NCBI GenBank assembly: GCA_036502165.1
Contig: DASXZC010000130.1
Span: 1 to 14,044, forward strand
Direction: 5' to 3'
Length of the DNA stretch: 14,044 nt
Source: F-183 sp036502165
GTDB taxonomy: Bacteria; Acidobacteriota; Terriglobia; Bryobacterales; Bryobacteraceae
The position numbers and the translations under genes are program-made. Positions 5,550 to 13,319 of the stretch are shown here, piece by piece. Within the stretch, counting starts at the first letter, position 1. The number at the start of each line of letters is the position of its first letter. The notes under the pieces are model-generated. The model was given only the letters and a program-made list of their open reading frames with translations, was not told where the DNA came from and searched no databases.

Positions 5550-8500
5550 AGAAAACTGCTCGCCCTGAACCGGGGCGAAATCGCAATCCGCATCCTACGA
5601 GCGGCTAATGAATTAAAGATCCGGACGGTTGCTGTTTATTCGCAGGAAGACCGGCTGAGCCTGCATCGATTCAAAGCCGATGAAGCCTATTTGATCGGCG
5701 AGGGAAAGGGTCCCGTGCAGGCGTACCTCGATGTCGAGGGGATCGTTTCGATGGCCAAGGAGAAGGGCGTCGATGCGATACATCCGGGATACGGATTTTT
5801 GTCGGAGAATCCGGCGCTGCCGAGGGCTTGTGAACAGTACGGAATTACGTTCATAGGGCCGAGCGCGGAGTTGCTCGAGTTGTTGGGCGATAAGACGGCG
5901 GCGCGGCATATGGCGCAGAAGGCGGGGATCCCGGTCGTTCCTGGGACTGAGGAAGCTCTTACCGATTCTTCACAGGTCGCGGAGATTGGCGCTTCGATCG
6001 GATTTCCGCTGATCGTGAAGGCGGCGTTCGGAGGCGGCGGCCGCGGGATGCGCGTCGTCGAGCGGGCGGAGGATTTAGAGGCGCGAGTCGCTGAGGCGCG
6101 GCAGGAAGCGGGGGCGGCGTTCGGCAACGATGCCGTGTTCCTCGAGCGCTATATCAAGCGGGCGCGGCACGTCGAAGTTCAGATTATCGCGGACAAGTAC
6201 GGGAACATTCTGCACTTGTATGAGCGCGATTGTTCGGTGCAGAGGCGGCATCAGAAGGTCGTGGAGGTGGCGCCGGCGATTGGGCTCGATCCGCGGATCA
6301 GGCGCGAGTTGGCGGATGCGGCTGTGCAACTGGCGAGGGCGTCGAATTACACACACGCGGGCACGGTCGAGTTTCTGGTCGATGTCGATACGGGTTCCTG
6401 GTATTTCATCGAGGTCAATCCGCGGGTGCAGGTCGAGCATACGGTGACGGAAATGATCACCGGCGTGGATATCGTGCAGAGTCAGATCCTCATCGCGCAG
6501 GGGAAGAAATTGCACGGGCCGGAGATGGCGCTGCCGCAGCAGGCGGATGTGCCGCTGCATGGCTGCGCTTTGCAGTGTAGGGTGACGACCGAGGATCCTT
6601 CGAACGGATTTGTGCCGGATTACGGGAAGATCCACACGTACCGGTCGCCGGCGGGGTTTGGGATCCGGCTCGATGCGGCGTCGGCGTATGGCGGGGCGGT
6701 GATCACTCCTTACTATGATTCGCTGCTCGTGAAGACGACGGCGTGGGGGCGCGTGTTTCCGGAGGCGTGCCATCGGATGGATCGGGCGCTGCGGGAGTTC
6801 CGCATACGCGGCGTGAAAACGAACATCCCGTTCCTCGAGAACGTCGTCAATCATCCGAAGTTTCAGAAGGGCGATTTGACGACGGCGTTCCTGGCGGAGG
6901 AGACGTCGCTGTTCAAATTCCCGGTGAGGAAAGATCGCGCGACGAAGCTGCTGACGTATTTGGGGGAAGTGATCGTCAATGGAAATCCGGAGGTGAAGGG
7001 GAAGCGGGCGACGATTCCACGGATTGCCGCGCCGTTGCCTCGCGATGCGTCGGAGCCGCCGCCGGGGACGAAGCAGTTGTTGACGGAGATGGGTCCGGAG
7101 AAATTCGCGCAGTGGACGCGCGAGCAGAAGCGGCTGTTGCTGACCGATACGACGTTCCGCGATGCGCATCAGTCGTTGATGGCGACGCGGGTGCGGACGT
7201 ATGACATGATGGCGGCGGCGAATTTCGTGTCGCATCAGATGGCGGGGTTGTATTCGCTCGAGATGTGGGGCGGGGCGACGTTCGATGTGTCGCTGCGGTT
7301 TTTGCTCGAAGATCCGTGGATGCGGCTGCAGAGGCTGCGCAAGGCGGTGCCGAACATCCTGTTCCAGATGCTGCTGCGGGCGTCGAATGGGGTTGGGTAC
7401 ACGGCGTATCCGGATAACGTGGTTGCGGAGTTTATACAGGTCGCGGCCGGTGAGGGGATCGACATCTTCCGCATCTTCGATTCGTTGAATTGGCTTCCGA
7501 ATATGAAGCTGCCGATTGAGGCGGTGCGGGAGAAGACACAATCGATTTGCGAGGCGGCGGTTTGTTATACGGGGGACATCCTCGATCCGAAGCGGGACAA
7601 ATATTCGCTCGCGTATTATGTGCGGAAGGCGAAGGAGCTCGAGAAGATGGGCGCGCATGTTCTCGCGATCAAGGACATGGCGGGGCTGTGCAAACCTTAT
7701 GCGGCGTTCAAGCTGGTCGAGACTCTACGGCAGGAAGTTGGGATTCCGATCCACTTCCACACGCATGATACGAGCGGTCTGAATGCGGGATCGATTTTGA
7801 AGGCGGCCGAGGCGGGGGTCGATGTGGCGGACGCGGCGCTGGCGTCGATGTCGGGAACGACGAGCCAACCGAATTTGAATTCGATTGTTGCTGCGCTGGC
7901 GAATACGGAGCGGGCGACGGGGTTGAGCCAGGAGGCGATCGATCGGGCGTCGGATTATTGGGAGACGGTGCGGACGTATTATCAGCCGTTCGATTCGGCG
8001 CCGAAGTCCGGGACGGCGGAAGTGTACATACACGAGATGCCGGGCGGGCAGTATACGAATTTGAAGGAACAGGCCGAGTCGATGGGGCTCGGTGGACGTT
8101 GGCATGAGATCGCGCGGACGTATGCGGATGTGAATCTGGCGCTCGGGGACATTGTGAAAGTCACGCCGTCGAGCAAGGTGGTGGGGGATCTCGCGATCTT
8201 TCTTGTGAACCATCGCATGAAGGTCGCGGACATCGTGAAGCTCGGGCCGAATCATAATCTGACGCTGCCGAATTCGGTGGTTGAAATGTTGTCGGGCGAT
8301 TTGGGCGAGCCGGATGGAGGATGGCCGGCGGACATACAGGAAGTCGCGCTGCGTGGGGCGAAGCCGAGCGTGGGACGCCCTGGGGAGCGGTTGGCTCCGG
8401 TGGATTTGGTGGCGACCCAGGCGACGCTCGAGAAGAAGGCGGGGCACAAGGTGTCGCGCACGGATCTCGCGAGTTACCTGATGTATCCCGAGGTGTTCCT

Positions 8501-8984
8501 CAAGTTCGACAAGGCGCGGACGAGTTATGGGGACGTCGAGGTGCTGCCGACTCCGCAGTTCTTTTATGGACTCGAGAAGGAGAGCGAGATTGCGGTCGAG
8601 CTCGAGCCGGGCAAGGCGCTGGTGATCAAGCTGCTGACAGTGAGCGAGGCGCATCCGGATGGGTCGCGGACGGTGTTCTTTGAGTTGAACGGGCAGCCGC
8701 GGGAAGTCAAAATTCGCGATCAGAAATTGAAGGCGGTGGTGTCGGCGCGGGTTAAGGCGGATCCTTCAAAAGTCGGGCAGGTGGGGGCTCCGATTCCGGG
8801 AGCGGTGACGAGTGTCGCGGTCGCTTTGCATCAGGCGGTGACGAAGGGCGAGCGGCTGTTGGTGATGGAAGCGATGAAGATGCAGTCGACGATTTATGCT
8901 CCGGTGGCGGGGAAAGTGACGCAGGTGCTGGCGCAGGTTGGGGACAATGTCGAGGCGAAGGATCTGCTGCTGGTGATCGAGTAG
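5547..8984 (+). CDS. pyc: Pyruvate carboxylase (single-chain, biotin-dependent)
   Basis: 1145 residues, the normal length of the alpha4-type enzyme, which uses ATP and bicarbonate to carboxylate pyruvate to oxaloacetate (anaplerosis, gluconeogenesis) in the cytoplasm. Biotin carboxylase domain, about 1-455: RGEIAIRILRAA, the glycine-rich ATP lid KAAFGGGGRGMR (158-169), ERDCSVQRRHQKVVE (226-240) and FIEVNPRVQVEHTVTE (287-302). Carboxyltransferase domain, about 525-1000: DTTFRDAHQS from Asp534, Arg611 in the pyruvate pocket, Lys709 (the carboxylated metal ligand in AIKDMAG), His738 and His740 as metal ligands, and Thr837 in MPGGQYTNL. Biotin carrier domain, about 1070-1145: MEAMKMQS with the biotinylated Lys1111. 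No key residue is missing. The ATG at 5547 is chosen because the family begins at this KLLALNRGEIA segment; a GTG at 5523 would add eight residues without support. No strong ribosome binding site is visible. It is divergent from the PaiB-like gene, convergent with the HEAT-like gene, and apparently single in its transcript. Confidence 0.97.
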   Translation: MRKLLALNRGEIAIRILRAANELKIRTVAVYSQEDRLSLHRFKADEAYLIGEGKGPVQAYLDVEGIVSMAKEKGVDAIHPGYGFLSENPALPRACEQYGITFIGPSAELLELLGDKTAARHMAQKAGIPVVPGTEEALTDSSQVAEIGASIGFPLIVKAAFGGGGRGMRVVERAEDLEARVAEARQEAGAAFGNDAVFLERYIKRARHVEVQIIADKYGNILHLYERDCSVQRRHQKVVEVAPAIGLDPRIRRELADAAVQLARASNYTHAGTVEFLVDVDTGSWYFIEVNPRVQVEHTVTEMITGVDIVQSQILIAQGKKLHGPEMALPQQADVPLHGCALQCRVTTEDPSNGFVPDYGKIHTYRSPAGFGIRLDAASAYGGAVITPYYDSLLVKTTAWGRVFPEACHRMDRALREFRIRGVKTNIPFLENVVNHPKFQKGDLTTAFLAEETSLFKFPVRKDRATKLLTYLGEVIVNGNPEVKGKRATIPRIAAPLPRDASEPPPGTKQLLTEMGPEKFAQWTREQKRLLLTDTTFRDAHQSLMATRVRTYDMMAAANFVSHQMAGLYSLEMWGGATFDVSLRFLLEDPWMRLQRLRKAVPNILFQMLLRASNGVGYTAYPDNVVAEFIQVAAGEGIDIFRIFDSLNWLPNMKLPIEAVREKTQSICEAAVCYTGDILDPKRDKYSLAYYVRKAKELEKMGAHVLAIKDMAGLCKPYAAFKLVETLRQEVGIPIHFHTHDTSGLNAGSILKAAEAGVDVADAALASMSGTTSQPNLNSIVAALANTERATGLSQEAIDRASDYWETVRTYYQPFDSAPKSGTAEVYIHEMPGGQYTNLKEQAESMGLGGRWHEIARTYADVNLALGDIVKVTPSSKVVGDLAIFLVNHRMKVADIVKLGPNHNLTLPNSVVEMLSGDLGEPDGGWPADIQEVALRGAKPSVGRPGERLAPVDLVATQATLEKKAGHKVSRTDLASYLMYPEVFLKFDKARTSYGDVEVLPTPQFFYGLEKESEIAVELEPGKALVIKLLTVSEAHPDGSRTVFFELNGQPREVKIRDQKLKAVVSARVKADPSKVGQVGAPIPGAVTSVAVALHQAVTKGERLLVMEAMKMQSTIYAPVAGKVTQVLAQVGDNVEAKDLLLVIE

Positions 8985-8994
8985 TTCTTACTCG
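8978..8994. terminator. Stem-loop spanning the convergent stops of pyc and the HEAT-like gene
   Basis: CGAGTA (8978-8983) and TACTCG (8989-8994) form a perfect 6-pair stem with a 5-base loop. The pyc stop TAG (8982-8984) and the facing gene's stop TAA (8990-8988) straddle arm and loop. No T-tract follows on either strand, so it may be a weak bidirectional terminator or an RNA 3'-end structure. Confidence 0.35.
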
Positions 8995-10247
8995 CCGGCG
9001 ATGCCATATTCTTCCATCTCACGGCGATTCGAAGGGAGCGCGAAGAGCTCCCACAAATTCGTGTAGATGCGCCATAAGGGATCGTGGCGGGCGATCGAGA
9101 GGACGGCGGTTTGCTGTGCGGGTGTGAGGTGCGCCTCGAACGTCGGAGGGGATCCTTCGAGTCCTGCGTATTCGATATAAGGCACGCCGGAGCCGCGATG
9201 ATCGCGAGGCCAACGGTTGCGCAAGGGCGCGAACCAGGGCCAGATGAGGATCCGCACGAGCGACTTCAAGATGATGATCGTGGCGCCATCGTAGCGCTGT
9301 TCGGTGCCGTCGAGGTTGACCATCCGATAGCTGGCTTCTCCCCAATTTTTGCGGCGATCGCGGAAGACGAGGCGCAGGAGACGTTCGGCGAGGAGGATCG
9401 CGAGGTTCTCGTCGGGAGCGGATTTGAGAGCGGCACAGAGGGCGTCGACCTGGCGGTTGAGGCTCAAGAGTCCGATGGCTTGGACGAATTGATCGGGATC
9501 TCCGCAGGTGTCGGTGAAGCCGCGCTCGGTCGATTGATTGGCTTCGATGAACATGCGGACGAGGTCATTCACGCATTCATCGCTGACGTCGTTCCGTAAG
9601 GTCGCGAACTCGGCGCAGCGGAGCAGGAAGCGGCTTTCAGGATCGGTCTCCGTGATGAGCGTGGCGGCTATGAACTGCGGCCAGTCAGGGACGCGATCGG
9701 CGAGGCGAAGCAGGCCGGCGAGGAGCTCGCTGCGGACGCGAGGATCGATCGATTTCAGGAATAGCTCGCGGATTTCGATGGCGGTGTCGACATCGTCGCA
9801 GGCTACGAGGAGGCGCGCGGCGAGACGGCGGGTGGCGGCGTTCCGGTCATCCAAATCGCGACGAAAGCGGGCGCGATCGGCGAAAATGGCGCGGAGAACG
9901 GCGAGTCCGTCATCGTGTGTGCCGGCGGCGCAGGGCTGCTCGGGAGTGGAGAGGACGGCTTCGCGGGCGGACTCGGCGACGGCGGCGAGGACTTCATACA
10001 AATACGTCTTTTCGGGATGAACGGCGGTGTCGAGCATCGAGCCGAGAGCGCGGGTCGCGTGGGATGTGGCGGGGAAAATCGTGCCGTTGTACCAGATGCG
10101 GGAACACAATTCTCCGAGGGTTTCTTCGAAGGCGGGACCGGTCTGGTGACGCAGACGTTCGAGGAGAATGGGCAGGTCGCGGGCGGTGCCGTACGCGTCG
10201 CGTAAACGGCTCCAGTCGGCGACTTGTACTACACTTCCCGCTGCCAT
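8988..10247 (-). CDS. Uncharacterised helical, HEAT-repeat-like protein
   Basis: 419 residues, no signal peptide or membrane segment, mostly predicted alpha-helical. The N-terminal part (DLPILLERLRHQ, then GELCSRIWYNGTIFPATSHAT at about 45-65) resembles a set of bacterial HEAT-like hypothetical proteins with a conserved W/Y-x-N/Q-G-T-x-F/Y-x-A-S/T motif. From memory such proteins are frequent in multicellular and soil bacteria, and some lie near toxin systems, but no function is established and no toxin gene is visible here. Residues about 115-240 look like helical repeats (AVLRAIFADRARFRRDL, AATRRLAARLLVACDD, RVRSELLAGLLRLADRV). The C-terminal third (about 300-419) is rich in Trp and Arg, with a hydrophobic IIILKSLVRILIWPWFAPL stretch that could be a buried core or a membrane-touching segment. 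It is 35 bases after the methyltransferase gene and may share its transcript. Initiation signals are weak. Confidence 0.7.
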   Translation of the reverse strand: MAAGSVVQVADWSRLRDAYGTARDLPILLERLRHQTGPAFEETLGELCSRIWYNGTIFPATSHATRALGSMLDTAVHPEKTYLYEVLAAVAESAREAVLSTPEQPCAAGTHDDGLAVLRAIFADRARFRRDLDDRNAATRRLAARLLVACDDVDTAIEIRELFLKSIDPRVRSELLAGLLRLADRVPDWPQFIAATLITETDPESRFLLRCAEFATLRNDVSDECVNDLVRMFIEANQSTERGFTDTCGDPDQFVQAIGLLSLNRQVDALCAALKSAPDENLAILLAERLLRLVFRDRRKNWGEASYRMVNLDGTEQRYDGATIIILKSLVRILIWPWFAPLRNRWPRDHRGSGVPYIEYAGLEGSPPTFEAHLTPAQQTAVLSIARHDPLWRIYTNLWELFALPSNRREMEEYGIAGE

Positions 10248-10282
10248 GGGCGTCGATCTACCTTCTACTAACGTAACCGAAG

Positions 10283-11728
10283 TTATTCTTGCGGTTGCAG
10301 GCGTACCATGCTGATATTGACCGACATCACACGATCGTCATCGGGTGCGATGAAGGTCGGTGCGGCGTCGATTTCAATCCGGTATTCATCGGATTCGGGC
10401 ACGGGTGCTTCGAGAATAAAGACGCCGGTGCGCTCAATTGGCCAATTACCGATTAATTGACCATTTACGCGGACGGATATCGCCGGCGGCGTGGCGGCGG
10501 AGGCGAACCATTTGTCGACGGCGAGTCCACGGATGCGGAGTTGTTGGGGGCCGTCTTTCACGCGTTTCAGGACGAGCGATGCCTGCGCGCCGATCCAGCG
10601 GTACTTGTTGCCGTAGACTCCTTCGAGTTCACACCAGCCGTCGCGGAGGAGCGCTTCGTGGCCCGGGAGGGAGAAGTCCGCAATGTCGTCGCGGTCGCCC
10701 GGATAGAGTTCCGCGCGGAGTTGTGTGGAGAGCAGATTGTAGACTCCGCCTTCGTTGGGGGTGTCGAATTTGCAGTTAGCGCAGACGATGGCGTCATCGG
10801 CTGTGCGCGAGACGCGGTTGCCGCAGTCGGGGCATTTGAGGGCGCGTTCGAAGTGTTCCGGATCGAAAGATGGGATGACTTTGTCGCCGCCTTTTTTGCA
10901 GATGGCGGCGAGGGTGCCGCCGAGGAGGCGGGCGCCGGTCCAATCGGATTTCAATTTGTCGAAGGCGCGAGCGACGGAGGCGACGGAGGTTTCGCCCCAT
11001 CCGCGGCGGGGAATGAAGAGCTCGTATTCGTGATCGGCGAAGTGCTTGCGGATCAGGTCGTGCCAGTCCTTCAGTTCGAATGTGTGGTTCTGTTTAATGC
11101 CGAAGCTTTCTTCCTGATGGGCTCCGATGACGTCGCGGACGAGGTAGCCGAGCAGGCCCCAGTCGGAGAGCTTGCGCTCCCAGGGCTTCATGTTTTCGTA
11201 ATAGGGGCAGCGGTAGAGGCGGGCGGTGAGCTTGCGGCGCATGGGTTCTTCGGCGAAGAAGAAGATGCCGCCGGGGGCGAGGACGCGCTTCACTTCGAGG
11301 AAGACGGCCTCGATGTTCATGAACTGCGAAAGCATTTGGAACGCCATGACGAGGCGCATGGAGTTGTCGGCGAAGGGGAGGTGCAACGCATCGCCGGCGA
11401 GGCGGACGGGGGCGCGAGAGTAGCCCCATTTTTCCTGGAGCGCGATGCCGTGGCGGAGGGAGTCGGCGGAGATGTCGAGGGCGAAGCCGTCGGCGTTATA
11501 GACGTTCGCGAGGTAGTAGCTGGTGTGGCCGGCGTTGGCTCCGATTTCGAGGAACGGTGACAATTCGCCCATGAATGCGACGTGATTGCGAATGACGGCG
11601 CCGCGGCGTTCGTTCTCTTCGGCGTAGACGCGCATGGCGCGCTCGGGCTCGCCGAGGGAAGCGAAGTTGTGAAATTCGACTTCGGCGCGCTTGACGGCGA
11701 GGGATTGGGCGGCGTCTAGTTCTGCCAT
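10283..11728 (-). CDS. SAM-dependent methyltransferase with zinc ribbon and C-terminal beta-sandwich
   Basis: 481 residues in three parts. Residues about 40-165 are a class I SAM methyltransferase core: motif I FLEIGANAGHTSYYLA (59-74), acidic loop FALDIS (82-87), GDALHLPFADNSMRLVMAF (112-130) and post-motif VLAPGGIFFFAEEP (149-162). Residues about 299-319 are a compact zinc ribbon with Cys299, Cys302, Cys316 and Cys319 (CPDC and CANC), similar in type to Trm112-like segments found in or beside methyltransferases. Residues about 365-478 look like a beta-sandwich of the kind attached to glycan-related glycosyltransferases and methyltransferases (YRWIGAQASLVL, ISVRVNGQLIGNW, DEYRIEIDA). The substrate cannot be read; a sugar, lipid or cell-surface acceptor is a guess from the third domain. 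There is no signal peptide, so it is cytoplasmic. AAGGA lies 7 bases before the ATG, inside the upstream lipoprotein gene, whose last 13 bases overlap this start, which suggests translational coupling. Confidence 0.88.
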   Translation of the reverse strand: MAELDAAQSLAVKRAEVEFHNFASLGEPERAMRVYAEENERRGAVIRNHVAFMGELSPFLEIGANAGHTSYYLANVYNADGFALDISADSLRHGIALQEKWGYSRAPVRLAGDALHLPFADNSMRLVMAFQMLSQFMNIEAVFLEVKRVLAPGGIFFFAEEPMRRKLTARLYRCPYYENMKPWERKLSDWGLLGYLVRDVIGAHQEESFGIKQNHTFELKDWHDLIRKHFADHEYELFIPRRGWGETSVASVARAFDKLKSDWTGARLLGGTLAAICKKGGDKVIPSFDPEHFERALKCPDCGNRVSRTADDAIVCANCKFDTPNEGGVYNLLSTQLRAELYPGDRDDIADFSLPGHEALLRDGWCELEGVYGNKYRWIGAQASLVLKRVKDGPQQLRIRGLAVDKWFASAATPPAISVRVNGQLIGNWPIERTGVFILEAPVPESDEYRIEIDAAPTFIAPDDDRVMSVNISMVRLQPQE

Positions 11729-12063
11729 TGGCCGTCCTTCATGGTGCGGGTTTTGGAGTCGCTCTTGAGGACGAGGTTGGCGGGGTTGCCGGCGTCGATG
11801 GTGGTTCCTTGAGTGGCGGGTTCGACGGTTTGGTTGAGGCCGTCGACGACTTCGGCGTCCTTGGGGAGGGGGACGAGGGCTTGGGATCCGACTTTGACGA
11901 TGGTCTTGCCTTGGATGAGGACGATCGAATGATCGATGGGGGTGCTGCCTTTGCCGTCGATGAGTTTGGCGCCGACGATGGCGGTGATCTTGGGCTCATC
12001 GGAGGAGGATTGGCAGGCGGTGAGTGTGAGGGCCAGCAGAAGTATGGGGACGAGGGATTTCAT
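11716..12063 (-). CDS. Small lipoprotein resembling an amidohydrolase without its catalytic barrel
   Basis: 115 residues. MKSLVPILLLALTLTAC is a lipoprotein signal with a good lipobox (LTAC, Cys17). Residues 25-82 (KITAIVGAKLIDGKGS, HSIVLIQGKTIVKVGSQ, AEVVDGLNQTVEPA) match the N-terminal beta-sandwich that precedes the TIM barrel in amidohydrolases such as imidazolonepropionase-type enzymes. Residues 86-115 (GTTIDAGNPANLVLKSD, then TMKDGQWQN) match the C-terminal strands that complete that same sandwich. The roughly 300-residue metal-binding barrel normally between them, including the HxH motif, is absent. There is no frameshift or stop. It overlaps the HAD gene by 4 bases (ATGA) and the methyltransferase gene by 13, so it sits in a tight operon. 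With no catalytic site it cannot be an ordinary amidohydrolase; a periplasmic binding or structural role, or a degenerate relic, are the options. Confidence 0.82.
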   Translation of the reverse strand: MKSLVPILLLALTLTACQSSSDEPKITAIVGAKLIDGKGSTPIDHSIVLIQGKTIVKVGSQALVPLPKDAEVVDGLNQTVEPATQGTTIDAGNPANLVLKSDSKTRTMKDGQWQN

Positions 12064-12731
12064 TTGTGTGCGAGGTAGTCGATGTTCAATGCGCGAAGGT
12101 CTTCGATCAGGAGGTCGGGGTTGTGGGTGGCGAGTTCCGATGCGGGGACGACTCCGGTGGCGACGGCGATCGAGCGGACGCCGTTGGCGCGGGCGGCCAT
12201 GATGTCGTTGGGGTGGTCGCCGATTAGAGAGATCGGACTTTTATTGTCGATCCAGCGTTCGCGGCGGGCTTGGGCGACGGCGAGTTTCACGAGTCCGGCA
12301 CGGTCGCGGGCGAACTCGGCGAAGGCGCCGAAGCGGAAGTAGTGGTCGAGGCCGGCGCGTTCCATCTTCTTCCATCCGATGGCGGTGAGGTTGCCGGTGA
12401 CGAGTCCGGTGGGGATGCCGCGGCGATGGAGTTTCCAGAGGAGCATGCGCACGCCGGGGCAGACTTTGCTGTGGAGTTTCGGGCCGCGGCCGAGGACGTA
12501 AATCGATTGCGCGGCTTTCACGAGATCCGGCATTTCGCGCCGGATCATGGCGGCGGATGCGCCGGCGGTCGTGAGCATGATGCGGAGGATGTCGCGGTCG
12601 AGCATGCCTTGCGTGGGGATGCCGTCGGTCGATGCGCGGATGCCGGTGACGCGGTGGACGGCGGCCTCGAGCGCTTGCCGATGATGCGGGCCGGCGCGGC
12701 GCACGATTGTTCCGTCGATGTCGAAAAGCAC
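12060..12731 (-). CDS. HAD superfamily hydrolase, phosphoglycolate phosphatase-like
   Basis: 223 residues from a GTG start, a normal size for a cytoplasmic HAD phosphatase with a helical cap. Motif I is FDIDGTIV (Asp4, Asp6), motif II is GLVTGN (Thr112), a motif III lysine is probably Lys149 or nearby, and motif IV is GDHPNDIMAA (Asp172, Asp176). The cap lies between motifs I and II. The overall pattern resembles Gph-like small-molecule phosphatases; the actual substrate cannot be told. The GTG at 12731 is chosen because AAAAGGAG ends 8 bases before it and motif I then falls at the usual place. A GTG at 12740 would abut the binding site, and an ATG at 12812 lies within the divergent gene. Its last four bases overlap the lipoprotein start (ATGA), so the HAD gene leads a coupled group with the lipoprotein and methyltransferase. 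Confidence 0.9.
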   Translation of the reverse strand: MLFDIDGTIVRRAGPHHRQALEAAVHRVTGIRASTDGIPTQGMLDRDILRIMLTTAGASAAMIRREMPDLVKAAQSIYVLGRGPKLHSKVCPGVRMLLWKLHRRGIPTGLVTGNLTAIGWKKMERAGLDHYFRFGAFAEFARDRAGLVKLAVAQARRERWIDNKSPISLIGDHPNDIMAARANGVRSIAVATGVVPASELATHNPDLLIEDLRALNIDYLAHK

Positions 12732-12739
12732 GAGGGCCA

Positions 12740-12747
12740 CTCCTTTT
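12740..12747 (-). promoter_or_regulatory. Ribosome binding site that decides the HAD gene start
   Basis: Minus-strand AAAAGGAG ends 8 bases before the GTG at 12731. This is the strongest Shine-Dalgarno match near this gene and argues against longer versions of the protein. Confidence 0.55.
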
Positions 12748-12785
12748 ACTATACCGGCTGAGTGTGTTGCTAGAATCGGAGAAGC

Positions 12786-13277
12786 ATGCAAGTCTTGCAG
12801 GCAGGTTCCCAAAAATTAATTCTTCTCGAGCTCGAGTCGGAAACACTCGAGAATATTTTGCGGCAGTCCGGATTTGAGCATCAGATCGCAGATTCGCCGC
12901 GAAGCGTTTCGATGGATTTGCTGGCTTCAGAGAGGAAAGCGCCGCTGTTATTGTTCGATGCATCCGACCCAGGGAATCTGGGATGGTTCTCGCGCTGCCA
13001 GTTCTACGTCGATGGCACGAGCGGAGTGGTGCTGCAGACGCCGATCAGCCTGGCGAACATACACGATCAGAACGGGCGTCCGATGCCGTTCTCGGTGCGG
13101 GTGCAGATCGCGAAGGAATTGCCCGCGGATTTCCGGCTGCCGGGAAAGACGAGCGTCAACGAGCAGACGGTGTACGCGGTGCTGTTTAACTTCCTCAACG
13201 CCTTGTTAAATACGGGCGTCGGATTGTGCGGGCGGGCGGTGGTGCAACCGTTGACCGGGCGTAGCGAACCGACCTGA
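12786..13277 (+). CDS. Uncharacterised protein, 163 residues
   Basis: I do not recognise a family. The ATG at 12786 has GGAG four bases upstream. Residues about 8-60 could form an alternating beta/alpha unit (KLILLELE, TLENILRQSGFEHQIAD, APLLLFDASDPG), faintly like a degenerate receiver-type fold but without its usual acidic pocket. Residues about 65-115 are beta-rich (SRCQFYVDGTSGVVLQTPISL, PFSVRVQIAKELP), and about 122-148 is a hydrophobic helical stretch (VNEQTVYAVLFNFLNALLN) that is not long or plain enough to be a confident membrane span. There is no signal peptide. Codon use resembles the neighbours and the frame is intact, so it is likely a real gene. It is divergent from the HAD gene and is followed by the stem-loop region before the deoxyribonucleotidase. 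Function unknown. Confidence 0.75.
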   Translation: MQVLQAGSQKLILLELESETLENILRQSGFEHQIADSPRSVSMDLLASERKAPLLLFDASDPGNLGWFSRCQFYVDGTSGVVLQTPISLANIHDQNGRPMPFSVRVQIAKELPADFRLPGKTSVNEQTVYAVLFNFLNALLNTGVGLCGRAVVQPLTGRSEPT

Positions 13278-13284
13278 GGGTTCA

Positions 13285-13316
13285 GTACTACAAGCGGATT
13301 CTGCGCCGCACAGTAC
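13285..13316 (+). repeat. Stem-loop 1 in the gap after the unknown 163-residue gene
   Basis: GTACT (13285-13289) pairs with AGTAC (13312-13316), and inside it GCGG (13294-13297) pairs with CCGC (13306-13309) around an 8-base loop. It lies 8 bases past the upstream stop. There is no T-tract, so it is a doubtful terminator. Confidence 0.35.
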
Positions 13317-13319
13317 CAA

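Noticed and set aside
6075..7658. Long open frame (over 500 codons) on the minus strand inside pyc
   Set aside because: It is extremely rich in Arg, Pro, His and Leu and lies wholly within a clear pyruvate carboxylase. It is a product of strand-biased codon use.
10457..11560. 367-codon plus-strand frame opposite the methyltransferase
   Set aside because: Glu/Val/Gly/Ala-rich mirror of the methyltransferase gene, which has clear SAM and zinc motifs.
11716..12063. Pseudogene call for the mini-amidohydrolase lipoprotein
   Set aside because: There is no frameshift or internal stop, the lipobox is good, and both ends overlap neighbouring genes in a coupled way, so an intact small gene is the better reading.
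12732..12812. Longer HAD protein starting at an ATG at 12812
   Set aside because: It would overlap the divergent gene and the intergenic region and push motif I to about residue 31. The binding site at 12740-12747 fits the GTG at 12731.
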